Shown: positions 42,086 through 53,327 of the stretch, one piece after another
Layout: each line of letters opens with the position of its first letter
Numbering within the stretch: the first letter of the stretch is position 1
Origin: Oegoconia quadripuncta
Taxonomy: Eukaryota; Arthropoda; Insecta; Lepidoptera; Autostichidae
Length of the DNA stretch: 64,000 bases
Direction of reading: 5' to 3'
NCBI GenBank assembly: GCA_949316235.1
Contig: OX438747.1
Span: forward strand, 34,425,601-34,489,600
The notes under the pieces: generated by a model
What the model was told of the DNA's origin: nothing
Databases searched by the model: none
The model's input: the letters and a program-made list of their open reading frames with translations, nothing else
Program-made: the position numbers and the translations under genes

Positions 42086-42558
42086 AATTGAATTCATAAC
42101 TTCCTCCTTGTTGGAAGCCGGTTAAATTGAGCAGATTATTTTTATTAAACCGTCTCAAAAGGTCAATAGAGAACCATGTTTTTAATAAAGGTTTTTACGG
42201 CTCTGGATACTAGTCCTTTTAAGCCCAGAACCATCTTTTCCTAATGTTGCAAACTGCATCGTAGGCCCGTGTTAATAAATCAATCTCAATAGAAGTCTTG
42301 AGGCTGTATCAACCGAGATGCGTCTTGTGCAGTTGACGCTATCTCAAGCTCCGTGCTAATTTATAAACCAATCTTGAGGTCTACTCTCTGAGCTGAGATC
42401 ACTTCTCAAATATTCGCCTCAGCGGCGAATGAATGATAGTCTTGAGTTTCGTTTATTAATACGCACACCTCTCAAGTGAGTACTGCTTGTGTATGCACGT
42501 GCTTCTCAGGTCTCAAGTTAGGTTTATTAAACAACACGTTTATTTGAGACCGGTTGTT
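42086..42558 (+). mobile_element. Second copy of the insert-plus-Harbinger-like-MITE block
   Basis: ATTCATAACTTCCTCCTTGT through the MITE body AGACTTGA/TCTCAAG-rich region matches 39458-39940 in order and orientation. The right MITE end is lost after ACCGGTTGTTG. Confidence 0.7.
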
Positions 42559-42794
42559 GTTGTTGACACCTGAGAACATTTTTATAAATCAACTATTTAC
42601 TCTGTACCGGGACAGCCTTATTTGGCTTTCTTTTTGAGACTAACTTATATAATAATCTGTGGGGTTACTACTTGGCCTCATTCTCTTCAAATGGACGTTG
42701 TCAGGAAAATCATACGCCAAGAAAAACGGAGCATAACACATCATGCCGCTGGTATTAACATACTGCTGCTCTTTCGCACCCAGAAAAAGTGTGT

Positions 42795-42970
42795 CCGGGC
42801 AATCAATCAATCAATCAATCAAATACGCTTTATTGTTTAAATAAGGAATGTACATTTAAATATCTTATAGAAACTACAAATTAGGCGGCCTTATCGCGAA
42901 CAGCGATCTCTTCCAGGCAAGCCTATCATCACGGAATTCAATACGAGTAATTAGGTGGGTTAGCAACAAT
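42795..42970 (-). repeat. LINE-like 3' tail with (CAAT)n
   Basis: GGGCAATCAATCAATCAATC, then AATACGCTTTATTG and a CGATCTCTTCCAGGCAAGCC block that resembles the tails at 53140 and 55740. Confidence 0.5.
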
Positions 42971-43195
42971 AATAATTTCTTAATTGTTAAGTACATCTGA
43001 AAGTTCTGCATATTGAAATCAAAAAGTGTTATCTTATAGGTATGCAAAACATTAATAAGTACTATATGTGATGAGAAACAATATTAACTAAATAATCTGA
43101 ACAAATAAAATATATCCATACAATTATCCGGGCAATGTTTGGAGCAAAACAAATTGACAGCTGTAAGCCATTGTTCATTCAATCTGCCCTCATTG

Positions 43196-43462
43196 TATAC
43201 AGGGTGTAACGGTTAAGTGTAGTCATATTTTAAGGGCTTGTTCTACCCATCAATACGAACAACTTTTACTATGGGGGCAACTTCGAAATCGCGAAAAAAA
43301 AATCAGCTGTTTCATACATTGCATCGGGAGGTTATTGAAATTTTCTATGGAACAGCTCATTTTTTTTTCGCGATTTCGAAGTTGCCCCCATAGTAAAAGT
43401 TGTTCGTATTGATGGGTAGAACAAGCCCTTAAAATATGACTACACTTAACCGTTACACGGTG
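43196..43462. mobile_element. Foldback mariner-type MITE, copy 1
   Basis: Starts CAGGGTGTAACGGTTAAGTG after TA and is an inverted repeat over roughly 110 bases per arm, with a short asymmetric centre (TACATTGCATCGGGAGGTTA). Right end ACCGTTACAC is followed by a mutated terminus. Confidence 0.8.
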
Positions 43463-43627
43463 TATATTCAAAGTCTTATCTATTTATGAAGCAACATTTA
43501 CACCATTTTAGAATTCACGAACCCAGGTGTCCCCGTGAAACGAAAAATAAATATAATGTACTACCGAATCGAATTCCAAATACAGGTTTCTTTTCTAAAA
43601 CTATTTATATCATTGGACCAAAATTAT

Positions 43628-44055
43628 TAGGTCCTTACCTAAGAAATTGGCGTTTTGTATGAAGAATTTCATTAAGACTGTGTTCTCCATACAAACATTT
43701 TTGGTTTTTTTTTTTTTGGGAACGGCAAATCCAAATTTAGCTAAACTTTGTGTGTATTATCGGATAACATTAATTTAAGTGTAGGCAGCGTTAATTTTTA
43801 AAAGTAACCGCTTTATAAAAGTTTCAGCGAATCTAAGAAATGATTATGGGAAGCACATGAAAAGAGCTCGGTTAAATTTTTTTTTATTATGCGATTTAGC
43901 CCAGAAATTAAAAAATATTTCATGTGAAACCGTGAAATAATATTCCATTTTTCAAATAAAAAACAAATTTGGATATAGCTTTGAAAAGCGCAGGAATTGG
44001 TACATGTGATTAACGAAGAAAAAAAACTCCAATTTCATAGGTAAAGGCCCAATAT
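43628..44055. mobile_element. Mariner-related MITE with imperfect terminal repeats
   Basis: Left end TAGGTCCTTACCTAAGAAAT; right end ATTTCATAGGTAAAGGCCCA. The ends match the mariner remnant at 53827-54515; the interior matches 13284-13650. Confidence 0.75.
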
Positions 44056-44797
44056 TTAACCACTTGCCTGACTACTTAAAACAGCTCTCGTATTAAGTTA
44101 AGATTATTTGACATCCGAGTAAATAAATGTCATTATTCAGTTGACGAATTTCTCAATGACAAATTGCAGTATTAATTAATCATTATTTTAAAATTTAATA
44201 TCCAATACGCTAGACACCACAAATTATAGATGAAAATGAATAACATTTATTTAATTGATTAGTGAGAATAATTTTTTTAAATTTAACACTTTGTATTGTA
44301 CGCCTAATGGGCAAGTTACATTGGACATTCCATTAATTTGACATCTGTATCCTTTTTATCACATGTAACTTCACAATAAATGATTTGAATTTGAACACTG
44401 CTGTATAGAGATTTACTTGGTAAGTCGATTTTTAATGACCAGTGTGTTCAGGGTGTTAGATTAATCATCGCTATGTTTGTAAAAGTTGGGTATTTCTTTT
44501 TTTTTTGTTTCATTATTGTATAGCAGCAAATCATACTTTATAATATTTATTGAAAGTTGTTTGTTTGTGATGTGTGCGTAAACTTAAAAAAAAAACTGTT
44601 GTTACTGTAGTCAGGGGCAGGCTGAAAATCAGTGGTGTGTGGCTGCGCCGCCCAGCGTACGCTCAGTCTGTTCCCACCACACACGCACGTATATCTTTTT
44701 TATTATTTTTTGTAAAATAGCTGCTTTTTTTTGAAAACTAAGCGCCGTATTGACGGGGCAGTCTCAGGATTGAGATGAAGTCTCACTCACAATAATA
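44056..44797. other. Intergenic stretch without a recognised gene
   Basis: AT-rich sequence with poly(T) runs and a TTTGAATTTGA LINE-like tail near 44380-44395. No ORF with family likeness. Confidence 0.3.
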
Positions 44798-45062
44798 CAC
44801 CGTGTAACGGTTAAGTGTAGTCATATTTTAAGGGCTTGTTCTACCCATCAATACGAACAACTTTTACTATGGGGGCAACTTCGAAATCGCGAAAAAAAAA
44901 TCAGCTGTTCCATAGAAAATTTCAATAACCTCCCGATGCAATGTATGAAACAGCTGATTTTTTTTTCGCGATTTCGAAGTTGCCCCCATAGTAAAAGTTG
45001 TTCGTATTGATGGGTAGAACAAGCCCTTAAAATATGACTACACTTAACCGTTACACCCTGTA
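44798..45062. mobile_element. Foldback mariner-type MITE, copy 2 (opposite central orientation)
   Basis: Same arms as 43196-43462; the centre reads AATAACCTCCCGATGCAATG, the reverse complement of copy 1. Right end CGTTACACCCTG then TA. Confidence 0.8.
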
Positions 45063-45291
45063 TATTATATATTTGATACTGTCCAAATTCAGATTAGACT
45101 GAAGAAATAGAATAATCTCAAGTATCATTCTATAAGTTTTTCTCAGTCTTGGGATAGTTTTATTAGTACGAGCCTCTTTAACGTCTTGTTACACTTATAT
45201 ACAGCTTATATTTATATTTATGTGTGTGGAAAATAAAGGGTATGGTAAATGGTATTAACCCGCGTCTATTTGTGTGCTTAGTTGTTCTTTT

Positions 45292-45505
45292 TGTATGCAT
45301 AAAGCATAACGGGTTAGCACTTGGCCTCAATCACACCTGAGAGGCCTAAGGCGGAAGCGTACTCACTCGGAACCCCAACCTTATTTGGGGAACTGGCTAT
45401 CTTATCTCTGACAACCGGAACACAACAATGCTATTAACATTGTTTGGCGGTAAATGAGATGGTGGTAGCTAGCCAGGCGGACATTTAGAATGCCCTACCA
45501 CCAAC
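45292..45505 (-). mobile_element. SINE-3, headless, minus strand
   Basis: CATAACGGGTTAGCACTTGG through GTAGCTAGCCAGGCGGACAT; the tRNA head is missing and the sequence changes at ACCACCAAC. Confidence 0.75.
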
Positions 45506-46059
45506 AAAAAAACTACTCAACGGATTTTGATACGGTTTTCACTGTCATTTGGAGAATTTCTTCATTTACATTATATAATATTTTATTTCGAGCTCCACGA
45601 ACGAAGTCGGGGACTTTAAGCTAGTCTTTAATATAATACAGATTGTACATAAATAGTCTTTATTCTTATCAAGTATAATTGTATAATTAAATCAGGAAAA
45701 GTCATCATATAAAAAAATATATTTGAAATTAATTAAAGGTGTAGTTGTGTGTTTATGTTTTAGATACAATGTATTTGTCAAATATACTTTCCAATAAACG
45801 TATTTGTATTTACAAATGGATATTAAATGTTTTTCCGGTTTAAAGTGTTTTTTTTTTATTTTATGCTCGTATTTTCGCTCCCAATTGTGGCACTATTCCA
45901 ATAAGATAATTCAATCGATTGAATAACTTATTATACAATTAGACATAAGTATTTGTATGCCTATACTTTTGCTGATGATCAAGCCCCCTGCATGTTACCT
46001 GTGTATCTAAATATATATAACTCAAAGGTGACTGACATAGTGATCTATCAACGCCCAGC

Positions 46060-46530
46060 CCAAACCACTGGACGGATCGGGCTGAAATTTGGCATGCAGG
46101 TAGATGTTATGACGTAGGCATCCGCTAAGAAAGGATTTTGATAAATTCTACCCCCAAGGGGATAAAATAGGGGATGAAAGTTTGTTGTTTGTATTTTAAA
46201 CCGAACGGACTGAGACTTTGCATGTATAAAGCTACTATGACGTAGGCATCCCCTAAGAAAGGATTTTGATAAATTCCACCCCTAAGGGGATAAAATAGGG
46301 GATGAAAGTTTGTAAAATCTTCTTAGCACTGGACGGATCGGGCTGAAATTTGGCATGCAGGTAGATGTTATGACGTTGGCATCCGCTAAGAAAGGATTTT
46401 GATAAATTCTACCCCCTTGGGGATAAAATAGGGGATGAAAGTTTGAGCGGATTATATTTGACGATTTTGGCTGTTCCTAATTAATATACTTCTTAACGCG
46501 AGCGAAGCCGCGGGCAAAAGCTAGTCAACA
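46060..46530. repeat. Unclassified repeat with three internal units of about 125 bp
   Basis: Each unit has GACGTAGGCATCCGCTAAGA (or a close form) and GGGGATAAAATAGGGGATGA. The right end AGCGAAGCCGCGGGCAAAAG is of a type often seen at borders of insect repeats; a related border is at 52270-52310. No ORF. Confidence 0.55.
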
Positions 46531-46569
46531 ATAAAAGATTAGAGTAGAAGTTGATAGATAGATGAAACA

Positions 46570-46650
46570 TTTTTTTTTATATATATGAGAGGGCGGCAAA
46601 CGAGCATGCGGGTCACCTGATGGAAAGCAACACCAAAAGGGTCACATTTT
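46570..46650 (-). mobile_element. CR1/Jockey-like LINE tail, minus strand
   Basis: TGAGAGGGCGGCAAACGAGC then ACACCAAAAGGGTC; about 20 bases between are lost compared with 16880-17033. Confidence 0.65.
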
Positions 46651-46654
46651 TTTT

Positions 46655-47470
46655 TTTTTTTTTTACTTTTATTTTATTTCACACATTTATTCACTGCACA
46701 GTCAATTGGAAGAAATTATTATTGTTACTGTTAAAATTACTCATACTCAAAGGTACGAGTACTTCTAGCTTCATCATGTAACGCCAGGATTCTCACTTAA
46801 ATATTGAACAGCACTTAAAAGTTAGTAGCACGAAAATAGCTAATTCCATCCATACGTAGTAACAGACGTGAATAGCCAAACCATGTAGAATAGTTCCCTC
46901 CCGCTATTCCAATTGGACAATCCAATCAATTGGGAAAATTGCACATTATACACACATACATCATATAGCAATTCCAATTGGACGAGCCCATTGACATGAA
47001 TTCGTCCAGTTGGATTACACCCTTTACTTCGGGAAAGAAATAAAACACATATTACATACATTAAATAGAAAGATATATTCATCAACATCAATAAATTTAT
47101 ATCATAGTACCTACAGGATACTGATATAATGATTTTCGTTCATTTAGGACATTTCTCAATCTGTCTGACGAATGAGGAGTTTTTCAATTTTCAATTTTTT
47201 ATTCGGGAAACTTACAGTACATTATATAACACTATATTAAAGTAATTATAGATAGATCATAGACCAAATTGTTTCCACAGATTTACAAGCAAAGGGATAT
47301 AACTATATAGTAGAATGAGTAATTTTGTTAGTATTGCTGTATTACTAAATACACTAACGCAGTTACGGCATATTTATATTATGTCAAAAATTAAAATATT
47401 CACACTTCAAGGTACAATCACTCTTGTCATTTTCAATTTGGGGATCCGTGGGCAAAAGAACAGTAGATTA
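46655..47470. other. Intergenic stretch without a recognised gene
   Basis: Begins with a poly(T) run. ATTGGAATTGCTATA-type inverted motifs lie at 46900-47000. No supported ORF. Confidence 0.3.
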
Positions 47471-47489
47471 TACGTATTTTTAGCGGACA

Positions 47490-47645
47490 TTTAAAATCTC
47501 CGTATATACATTGTAGTCTTTGATTTAAAATGCCCTACCATCAACCAAACCGAGTACTTTTAAACATGTACTCCGCTGGGGATCGCACCCGCGACCTCCG
47601 AAACGTAAACCCAATGTTGATTACATTGAGCCACGGAGGCGGTTA
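47490..47645 (-). mobile_element. SINE-3 head part, minus strand
   Basis: GGGGATCGCACCCGCGACCT (B box region) and TGAGCCACGGAGGCGGTTA (head); the 3' body is missing. Confidence 0.75.
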
Positions 47646-47694
47646 TAATATGTACGTATATTATATTATGTATATACATACGTATTAAATCCGA

Positions 47695-47998
47695 AATTCT
47701 TGTGACTGGTCTCAAGTAAACCCGTTGATCAATAAACCTAACTTGAGACCTGAAAAGTACGTGCATACTCAAGCAGTACTCACTTGAGAGGTGCGCGTAT
47801 TAATAAACGATACTCAAGACTATCATTCATTCGCCGCTGAGGCGAATACTTGAGCAGTGATCTCAGCTGAGTAGACCTCAAGATTGGTTTATAAATTAGC
47901 ACGGAACTTGAGACAGCGTCAACTGCTTAAGACGCGTCTCGGTTGATACAGCCTCAAGACTTGTATTGAGATTGCTTTATTAATACGTGCCAAAATCA
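47695..47998 (-). mobile_element. Harbinger-like long MITE, minus strand
   Basis: Reverse complement of the MITE at 39633-39955, with ATTCATTCGCCGCTGAGGCG in the middle and the end TTATTAATACGTGCC. Confidence 0.7.
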
Positions 47999-48144
47999 AA
48001 CAAGCGTCTATGGACTGTATGTTAAGTGTCATTCTATGGAACTGGCTAACTATGTAAACAAAAGACGATCTCGTACCTACTTGTTGTTTACTTTCGGTAT
48101 TTAATTATTCGATATCGTTTGACATAAGTAAAGGAAGTAAGTAA

Positions 48145-48290
48145 GGCCCGTATTAATAAACCGTTCTCAAGATTGACATGGCCTTAAGTTGACGCTTGAG
48201 AATCTGTTGCACATTAAAAGAGCATCAGAAAAAATGGTCTTGAGACCGAGACGCGATCTCAATCTCAAGAACGATTTATTAATACGGGCC
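48145..48290. mobile_element. Harbinger-like short MITE, 146 bp, TAA duplication
   Basis: Ends GGCCCGTATTAATAAACC and its reverse complement; TAA at 48142-48144 and 48291-48293. It interrupts repeat Y, whose unbroken copy at 15028-15165 reads GTAAGTTAGAGTCTTG at the same point. Confidence 0.85.
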
Positions 48291-48529
48291 TAAGAGTCTT
48301 GCCCATCACTAGTAAATTCAATATATTCATAGAATATTAGTTAAGAGGCCTTAATTTCAATAGGTCAATATACAATAGCGCCGTACAAAAGAAATACATT
48401 CATAATTTTAAAAGGCAAACAAATTCATTAATTAAATTAAACATTACATTTATCAAAAACGTGCATTTATTTTCGTCAATTGAATACAATCATTTATTTA
48501 TTTACACAGAAGAAATTATCTCTTTTGCG

Positions 48530-48917
48530 AGAATTCATCTTTCTTTCCAATCTTTCTTGGAAAGAAAGATTGGAAGCTTTTGAGATGTGGTGCTGGAGGA
48601 GAATGGAACGTATCAGCTGGACAGAGAAGAAAACGAACGAAGAGGTTTTAAATATAGTAAAGGAAAAAAGGAAATTGTTGCAAGTAATTGAGAATAGAAG
48701 AGGGAAAATGCTGGGACACCTTATACGACACGATGATTTCATCAAAACTATAATAGAAGGAAGAATAGAAGGGAAAAGAAAAAGAGGAAGACCGAGAATA
48801 AGCTACATGCAGCAAATAAAAGAGAAGTTGAACGTCGTGTCGTATCAGGAGGTCAAGAGGAAGGCGGAGAGCAGAGAGATATGGAAAAATCTCCACCGAC
48901 AAGAGCATGGCTCTTAA
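48530..48917 (+). pseudogene. Non-LTR reverse transcriptase C-terminal fragment
   Basis: Reads LEAFEMWCWRRMERISWTEK, then GKMLGHLIRHDDFIK and ends LHRQEHGS with a stop, the typical C-terminus of a group of LINE ORF2 proteins. A related decayed copy is at 56880-57130. The upstream part is missing. Confidence 0.75.
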
Positions 48918-48977
48918 ATCAGATGATGCGAGAATTCATATAATTATAGTGAGCGACTTTCAAGATTTAAAAAAATA

Positions 48978-49280
48978 TACAGTTCCAAATAATTCGGCAG
49001 ATGGCGTTAACAACCCATAGCTGACGACCGATTGGTGTAGTGGATAGTGACCCTGTCAGCGAAACCAACGGTTGCGGGTTCGAATCCCGCGAGGGGTAAA
49101 TGTTTGTGTGATGAATACAAACATTTATTCCCGAGTCATGGATGTTTATATAAATATTTATGTATGTTTATCCGTTATCTAGTTTTCATAGCACAAGCTT
49201 CGCTTAGTTTGGTGACTAGATGATTGGTGTAAGCATAGAGGAATGTGTAAGTGTCCGAAATATTTATTTATTTATATTAT
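48978..49280 (+). mobile_element. tRNA-derived SINE-1 with a 43-base upstream block shared with 50566
   Basis: Head GACCGATTGGTGTAGTGG and B box GGGTTCGAATCCC. The block before it (TTCGGCAGATGGCGTTAACA and neighbours) also precedes the SINE-1 at 50610. Confidence 0.85.
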
Positions 49281-49627
49281 TATAGCTGTCAAAATGTCGC
49301 ATGAACGTCATAATAAAAGAAAAAACCTTGTAATAATTTTTAAAGCTGTTGAAGTTCGTGGATTTGAGACGACTCCTCCCCTAAACACCCAGACTGTGCC
49401 CCCAGAGGTACGACGGATAAATTCAAATGCTCCGTTGTGCCCCTTTAGTGGTTCAGAAGGGAAATTATTGAGTTACCTGTCGTGCTCCTTTTAAGTTATG
49501 AACACATTGGAGGGACAACTAAAATGAAATACTTGAAATGTTTGTTTTAAATCTATAATGTTAAGTATTTTATTGAAACAAACAAAACTTTCTTCCTTCA
49601 AAGTTAAATTATTTTTCTACTTATAAT

Positions 49628-49992
49628 TTTTTTTTTATCCACAACGGGTTAGCACTTGCCCTCAATCACACCTGATGTTAAGTGAAGGTGAGGCCGAAGG
49701 TGGTAGCATACTGACCCGGACACCCCATCTTCCCCCCATCTGAATAAATAAATAAATCTTATTTGGGGGACTGGCTATCTTATCTCTGAGAACCGGAACA
49801 CAACAATGCTATTAACATTGCTGTTTGGCGGCAGATTTAGATAAGATGGTGGTAGCTAGCCAGGCGGACATTTAATATGCCCTACCACCAACTACTAACC
49901 GAGTACTAAATATGTACCCCGCTGGGGATCGAACCCGCGACCTCCGAAACGTAAACCCAATGGTGTTTACATTGAGCCACGGAGGCAGTTAA
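49628..49992 (-). mobile_element. tRNA-derived SINE-3, full length, minus strand
   Basis: Poly(T), CACAACGGGTTAGCACTTGC ... GGGGATCGAACCCGCGACCT ... GAGCCACGGAGGCAGTTA. A short AATAAATAAAT insertion follows CCCCCATCTG. Confidence 0.85.
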
Positions 49993-50484
49993 AATTAATG
50001 TGTCTTTTAAATCTATATTTTCTATCTAAGTAGATTTTATTGTAGAGATACTATAACTTATTTGAAGTACGCTTCAGAGTCGAGTGCAAATAAAATGGTC
50101 ATCATGTGTTCCATCCTTTGTATGTAAAGTGGAACCATGAATATAATGACATAAGATCCACACCAATCCACCAAAGGAGCACTACAGATCATACAAAATT
50201 TACCCGTTCTACCACCAGGGGCACACCTTGGGTGTTCAGCGGAGTGGTCGTCGGATTTGAAAATAAAACGTCTGAAAAATCCTAGTTTCGGCCAAATATC
50301 AACCGAAACCCCGTTTTCGTGTATAATGCGTCGTCGTTTGTGGCCTCCATTATCCACGTTAGAGTTATGACATACATATAATTAATATTATTCCACTGAT
50401 GAGACAATTAAAGCTGAGTCAACACGCTGTAGGTTTGACTCAATCAATTTTCGGTAAACCTGGATCAATAGCGGCCAGATTATT

Positions 50485-50560
50485 GTATTGGGTCTTCACC
50501 TATGAAATTGGAGTTTTTTTTCTTCGTTAATCATATGTACCAATTCCTGCGATTTTCTAA
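50485..50560. mobile_element. Mariner-related MITE end fragment
   Basis: GGGTCTTCACCTATGAAATT and AATCATATGTACCAATTCCT match the right end of 43628-44055 in reverse. Confidence 0.6.
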
Positions 50561-50565
50561 TCCTA

Positions 50566-50860
50566 ATACAGTTCCAAATAATTCGGCAGATGGCGTTAAC
50601 AACCCATAGCTGACGACCGATTGGTGTAGTGGATAGTGACCCTATCAGCGAAACCAACGGTTGCGGGTTCGAATCCCGCGACGGGTAAATGTTTGTGTGA
50701 TGAATATGAACATTAATTCCTGGGTCATGGATGTTTATATAAATATTTATGTATGTTTATCCGTTATCTAGTATCCATAGCACAAGCTTTGCTTAGTTTG
50801 GGACTAGATGATTGGTGTAAGTGTCCGAAATATTTATTTATTTATTATTTATTTATAGAC
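50566..50860 (+). mobile_element. tRNA-derived SINE-1, full length
   Basis: Same head, B box and body as 49021-49280; the upstream 43 bases are also shared. Confidence 0.85.
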
Positions 50861-51100
50861 AAAATTCTACCACAGGTTGTTGAAACATGATGACAGAAAT
50901 ATTCAATAAGCGCCATCTATCGGCAATTTTAAGAACACTCGCTGGATAATCGCACATTCTAGTACAACGTTAGTCGGACAGGTAGTTTATTATGTATCGC
51001 GAACAGAAAACGTTTCTATGGATTTCTATATGCATGCATCACTTAGATATTGTATTCTCAGCGCTCCTGTTGTAATGTCTAATAGTAAGGGAGTGGGAGG

Positions 51101-51420
51101 GCTTTTTGGCGGGAACTCGGCGAGTGAAGTAGCATTTTTCTTTATAAGTCTTAAAATTTGTGCATTCTAACTTTTGAAGCTTAATAATGGCAGAATATTG
51201 TGCAGCAAACGTTAGTGTTGGTGTACAGGTGAAGGGAAGTGTAAATTAAAGTGCGTAACGGAGCTTTCGGGTTCCCACAAGAAGCCGCCAAAATCTTTTG
51301 TAAAGCATTCTGCCACTTTACTGAAGAATGACTTGACCGTGACTAGACTCTGTATACGACGAATTACTTGTTTTGATTGAGACTGACCTATAAACTGAAG
51401 TAATAAGATAAATAAAAATT
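51101..51420 (+). mobile_element. Family R retroposon, 3' end lost
   Basis: Starts GGGCTTTTTGGCGGGAACTC and ends after ACTGAAGTAATAAGATAAAT; no hairpin or poly(A). It lacks the 11-base stretch, like copy 3 at 15886-16340. Confidence 0.75.
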
Positions 51421-51655
51421 TTCACTCGAAACTGGCAGTAATGTCCCTCGACAATGAGGTTGACTGGTTGCCATCCTCAAATATAAGAAGAAGAAGAAGG
51501 GAGTGGGAGAGCTACAATATATGGAGAGAGCACTTTGATAAAAGATCAGTGGAGAAGGGTATTTTGTATAAAACCATGCAAACTGAGCCATGGAAATCAC
51601 CATGGTTTGAGGAGAGTAAGCTGACCAGATCTGAGTTACGTTCTGGGCATATACC

Positions 51656-51893
51656 TTAACCGCAACCCGCAACACCAAAAGGGTCGCAGATGCGTTGCCG
51701 GCCTTTGAGGAAGGTGTAGGCTCGTTTCTTGAAGGTTCCAATGTCGTACTCGTTCGGGAACACCGCAGCCGGAAGTCCGTTCCACAGGGTGGTCGTACGT
51801 GGTAAGAAGTTTCTTGAGAAACGTACAGTGGTAGACTTCCACTCATCCAGGCGATGTGGATGGAAATTTAATTTTCCCCGAGAAGTGTATCTA
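51656..51893 (-). mobile_element. CR1/Jockey-like LINE ORF2 end, minus strand, nested in another LINE
   Basis: Minus strand reads [40 protein letters not shown] and [18 protein letters not shown], a stretch close to the piece at 16099-16314. The 3' UTR is absent. Confidence 0.75.
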
Positions 51894-52080
51894 AACAAGT
51901 TCGCCTTTTTAATGAAGAAAGCTCCCTCTCCTGAATGTTCAGTGTGTGGTATTGTGGAGGACGTTATGCATATTACTGGGGAATGTGTGCGAAACGAGGA
52001 CATTGGATGCCAGGTAGTAGCGATGGCCGAACATTTTAAAGAGATCGGTGGTTGTAACAGTGTCTTGGCATGTCCGCTAT

Positions 52081-52595
52081 GGGGCCGTCCATATATTACG
52101 TCATTCTAAATTTGGGGGGGGGGGGGGGGGGGGGGGGTCTGCGGATGACGGTAAATATGATACATGGGGGGGGGGGTGTTTTGACGTCATTCTTATTTAT
52201 TCATTTATAGTTTATTTTTCACATACAAAAAGATTATTTCTAAAAAGAAATTTCTTCCAGCGCACCTAGTAAAATACTAGCTGCCCGCCCCGGCTTCGCC
52301 CGTGGTACTTACATGTATTATACATATAAACCTTCTTTAAGAATCAGTCTATCTATTTAAAAAAACCGCATCAAAATCCGTTGCGTAGTTTTAAAGATCT
52401 AAGCATACATATATGTTTTAATCATATAATACCCTATTTTTCTCAAATCTGCAATGTTTTATTTTGTCAAACTAGTAATGACGTCAATTTTGGGAGAAGG
52501 GGGGGGGGGGTCATTAAGAAATGACGATAGGATGATTATAGGGGGGGGGGGTCTAAAATCTGAAAAAATCGATGACGTAATTTATGGACGGCCCC
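52081..52595. mobile_element. MITE with GGGGCCGTCCATA ends, TAT duplication, long G runs
   Basis: Left GGGGCCGTCCATATATTACG, right inverse CGTAATTTATGGACGGCCCC; TAT at 52078-52080 and 52596-52598. G runs of about 24, 10, 11 and 10 bases stand at 52116, 52166, 52499 and 52540, placed toward both ends. The centre (about 52270-52440) looks like a further insertion with GCCCGCCCCGGCTTCGCC. Confidence 0.7.
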
Positions 52596-53009
52596 TATCG
52601 GATACTGCCAAGATACTGTACAAGATGGTGCAGACAGGTATGAACAGACGACAATGATCGGCCGTCTATATCTTCTTGCTTCCGATAGATGAAGGCCTAG
52701 TATCAGCTGTAGGGAACCGTGAGAAGGCACAATGGAGTGACATAGTCAAATTGACAAAACTCCTTAAAAATAGAGAGAAAAAAAAAAAAAAAAAAAAAAA
52801 AAGGGAGCGAGAGCCTGGAGACCTGTAGCACAGGTTTCGTACCTATTTCAGTCTCCAGTCTCTCACAAAGGAATTTGTTTTTGTATTTAACTAACATTAC
52901 TATTTAATCAATGTACCTATTTCTTTGTGGTGAGGTAATAAATATTTATTATTATTATTATTATCAAAAATAAAATATGGACATAATTTATACAAGTTTC
53001 ATTGGAAAC

Positions 53010-53230
53010 GGTGTCCATATGTATACATACTCCTCTTAGCCACAGTGGTACACAATATTTGTTTATCTTTATCTATGCGCTTGAGCATAGTACACCCCTT
53101 TACTAAGTTTCCTATTTCAATGCTCAGGTTGGCTGGAAGAGATCTCTTAAAGAGATAAGTCCACCTTTGTACATGACCTATTGTTTGTACTCTGTTATTG
53201 TAATATTTTGAAGAATAATTATTATAGTTA
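53010..53230 (-). repeat. LINE 3' tail also present at 55664-55800
   Basis: GATCTCTTAAAGAGATAAGT and CATGACCTATTGTTTGTACT recur in reverse at 55680-55790. No coding part is left. Confidence 0.55.
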
Positions 53231-53327
53231 GAAAGAGATGCCGCTATACAAGTTACATAAAGCTGTCCCTTTTTAACTGTCCTCAAGCGGAGATCTCTGC
53301 TTGGGTAATATTCCGTAATACGGGCCT

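Larger units (their letters stand above)
51430..52790 (+). pseudogene. Decayed LINE ORF2 3' end with two nested insertions
   Basis: Three plus-strand pieces read as one protein tail: 51441-51655 (EPWKSPWFEESKLTRSELRS), 51894-52080 ([19 protein letters not shown], a Cys/His cluster) and 52596-52657 (DTAKILYKMVQTGMNRRQ, stop). Poly(A) stands at about 52780-52802. The gaps are the CR1-like piece at 51656-51893 and the MITE at 52081-52595. Confidence 0.7.

Noticed and set aside
48528..48575. Palindrome CTTTCTTTCCAATC / GGAAAGAAAGATTGG
   Set aside because: A short imperfect foldback at the broken 5' end of a decayed LINE; no sign of function.
50058..50357. 99-codon minus-strand ORF beginning MDNGGHKRRR
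   Set aside because: No recognised domain, no splice context and it lies among SINEs; too weak to call a gene.
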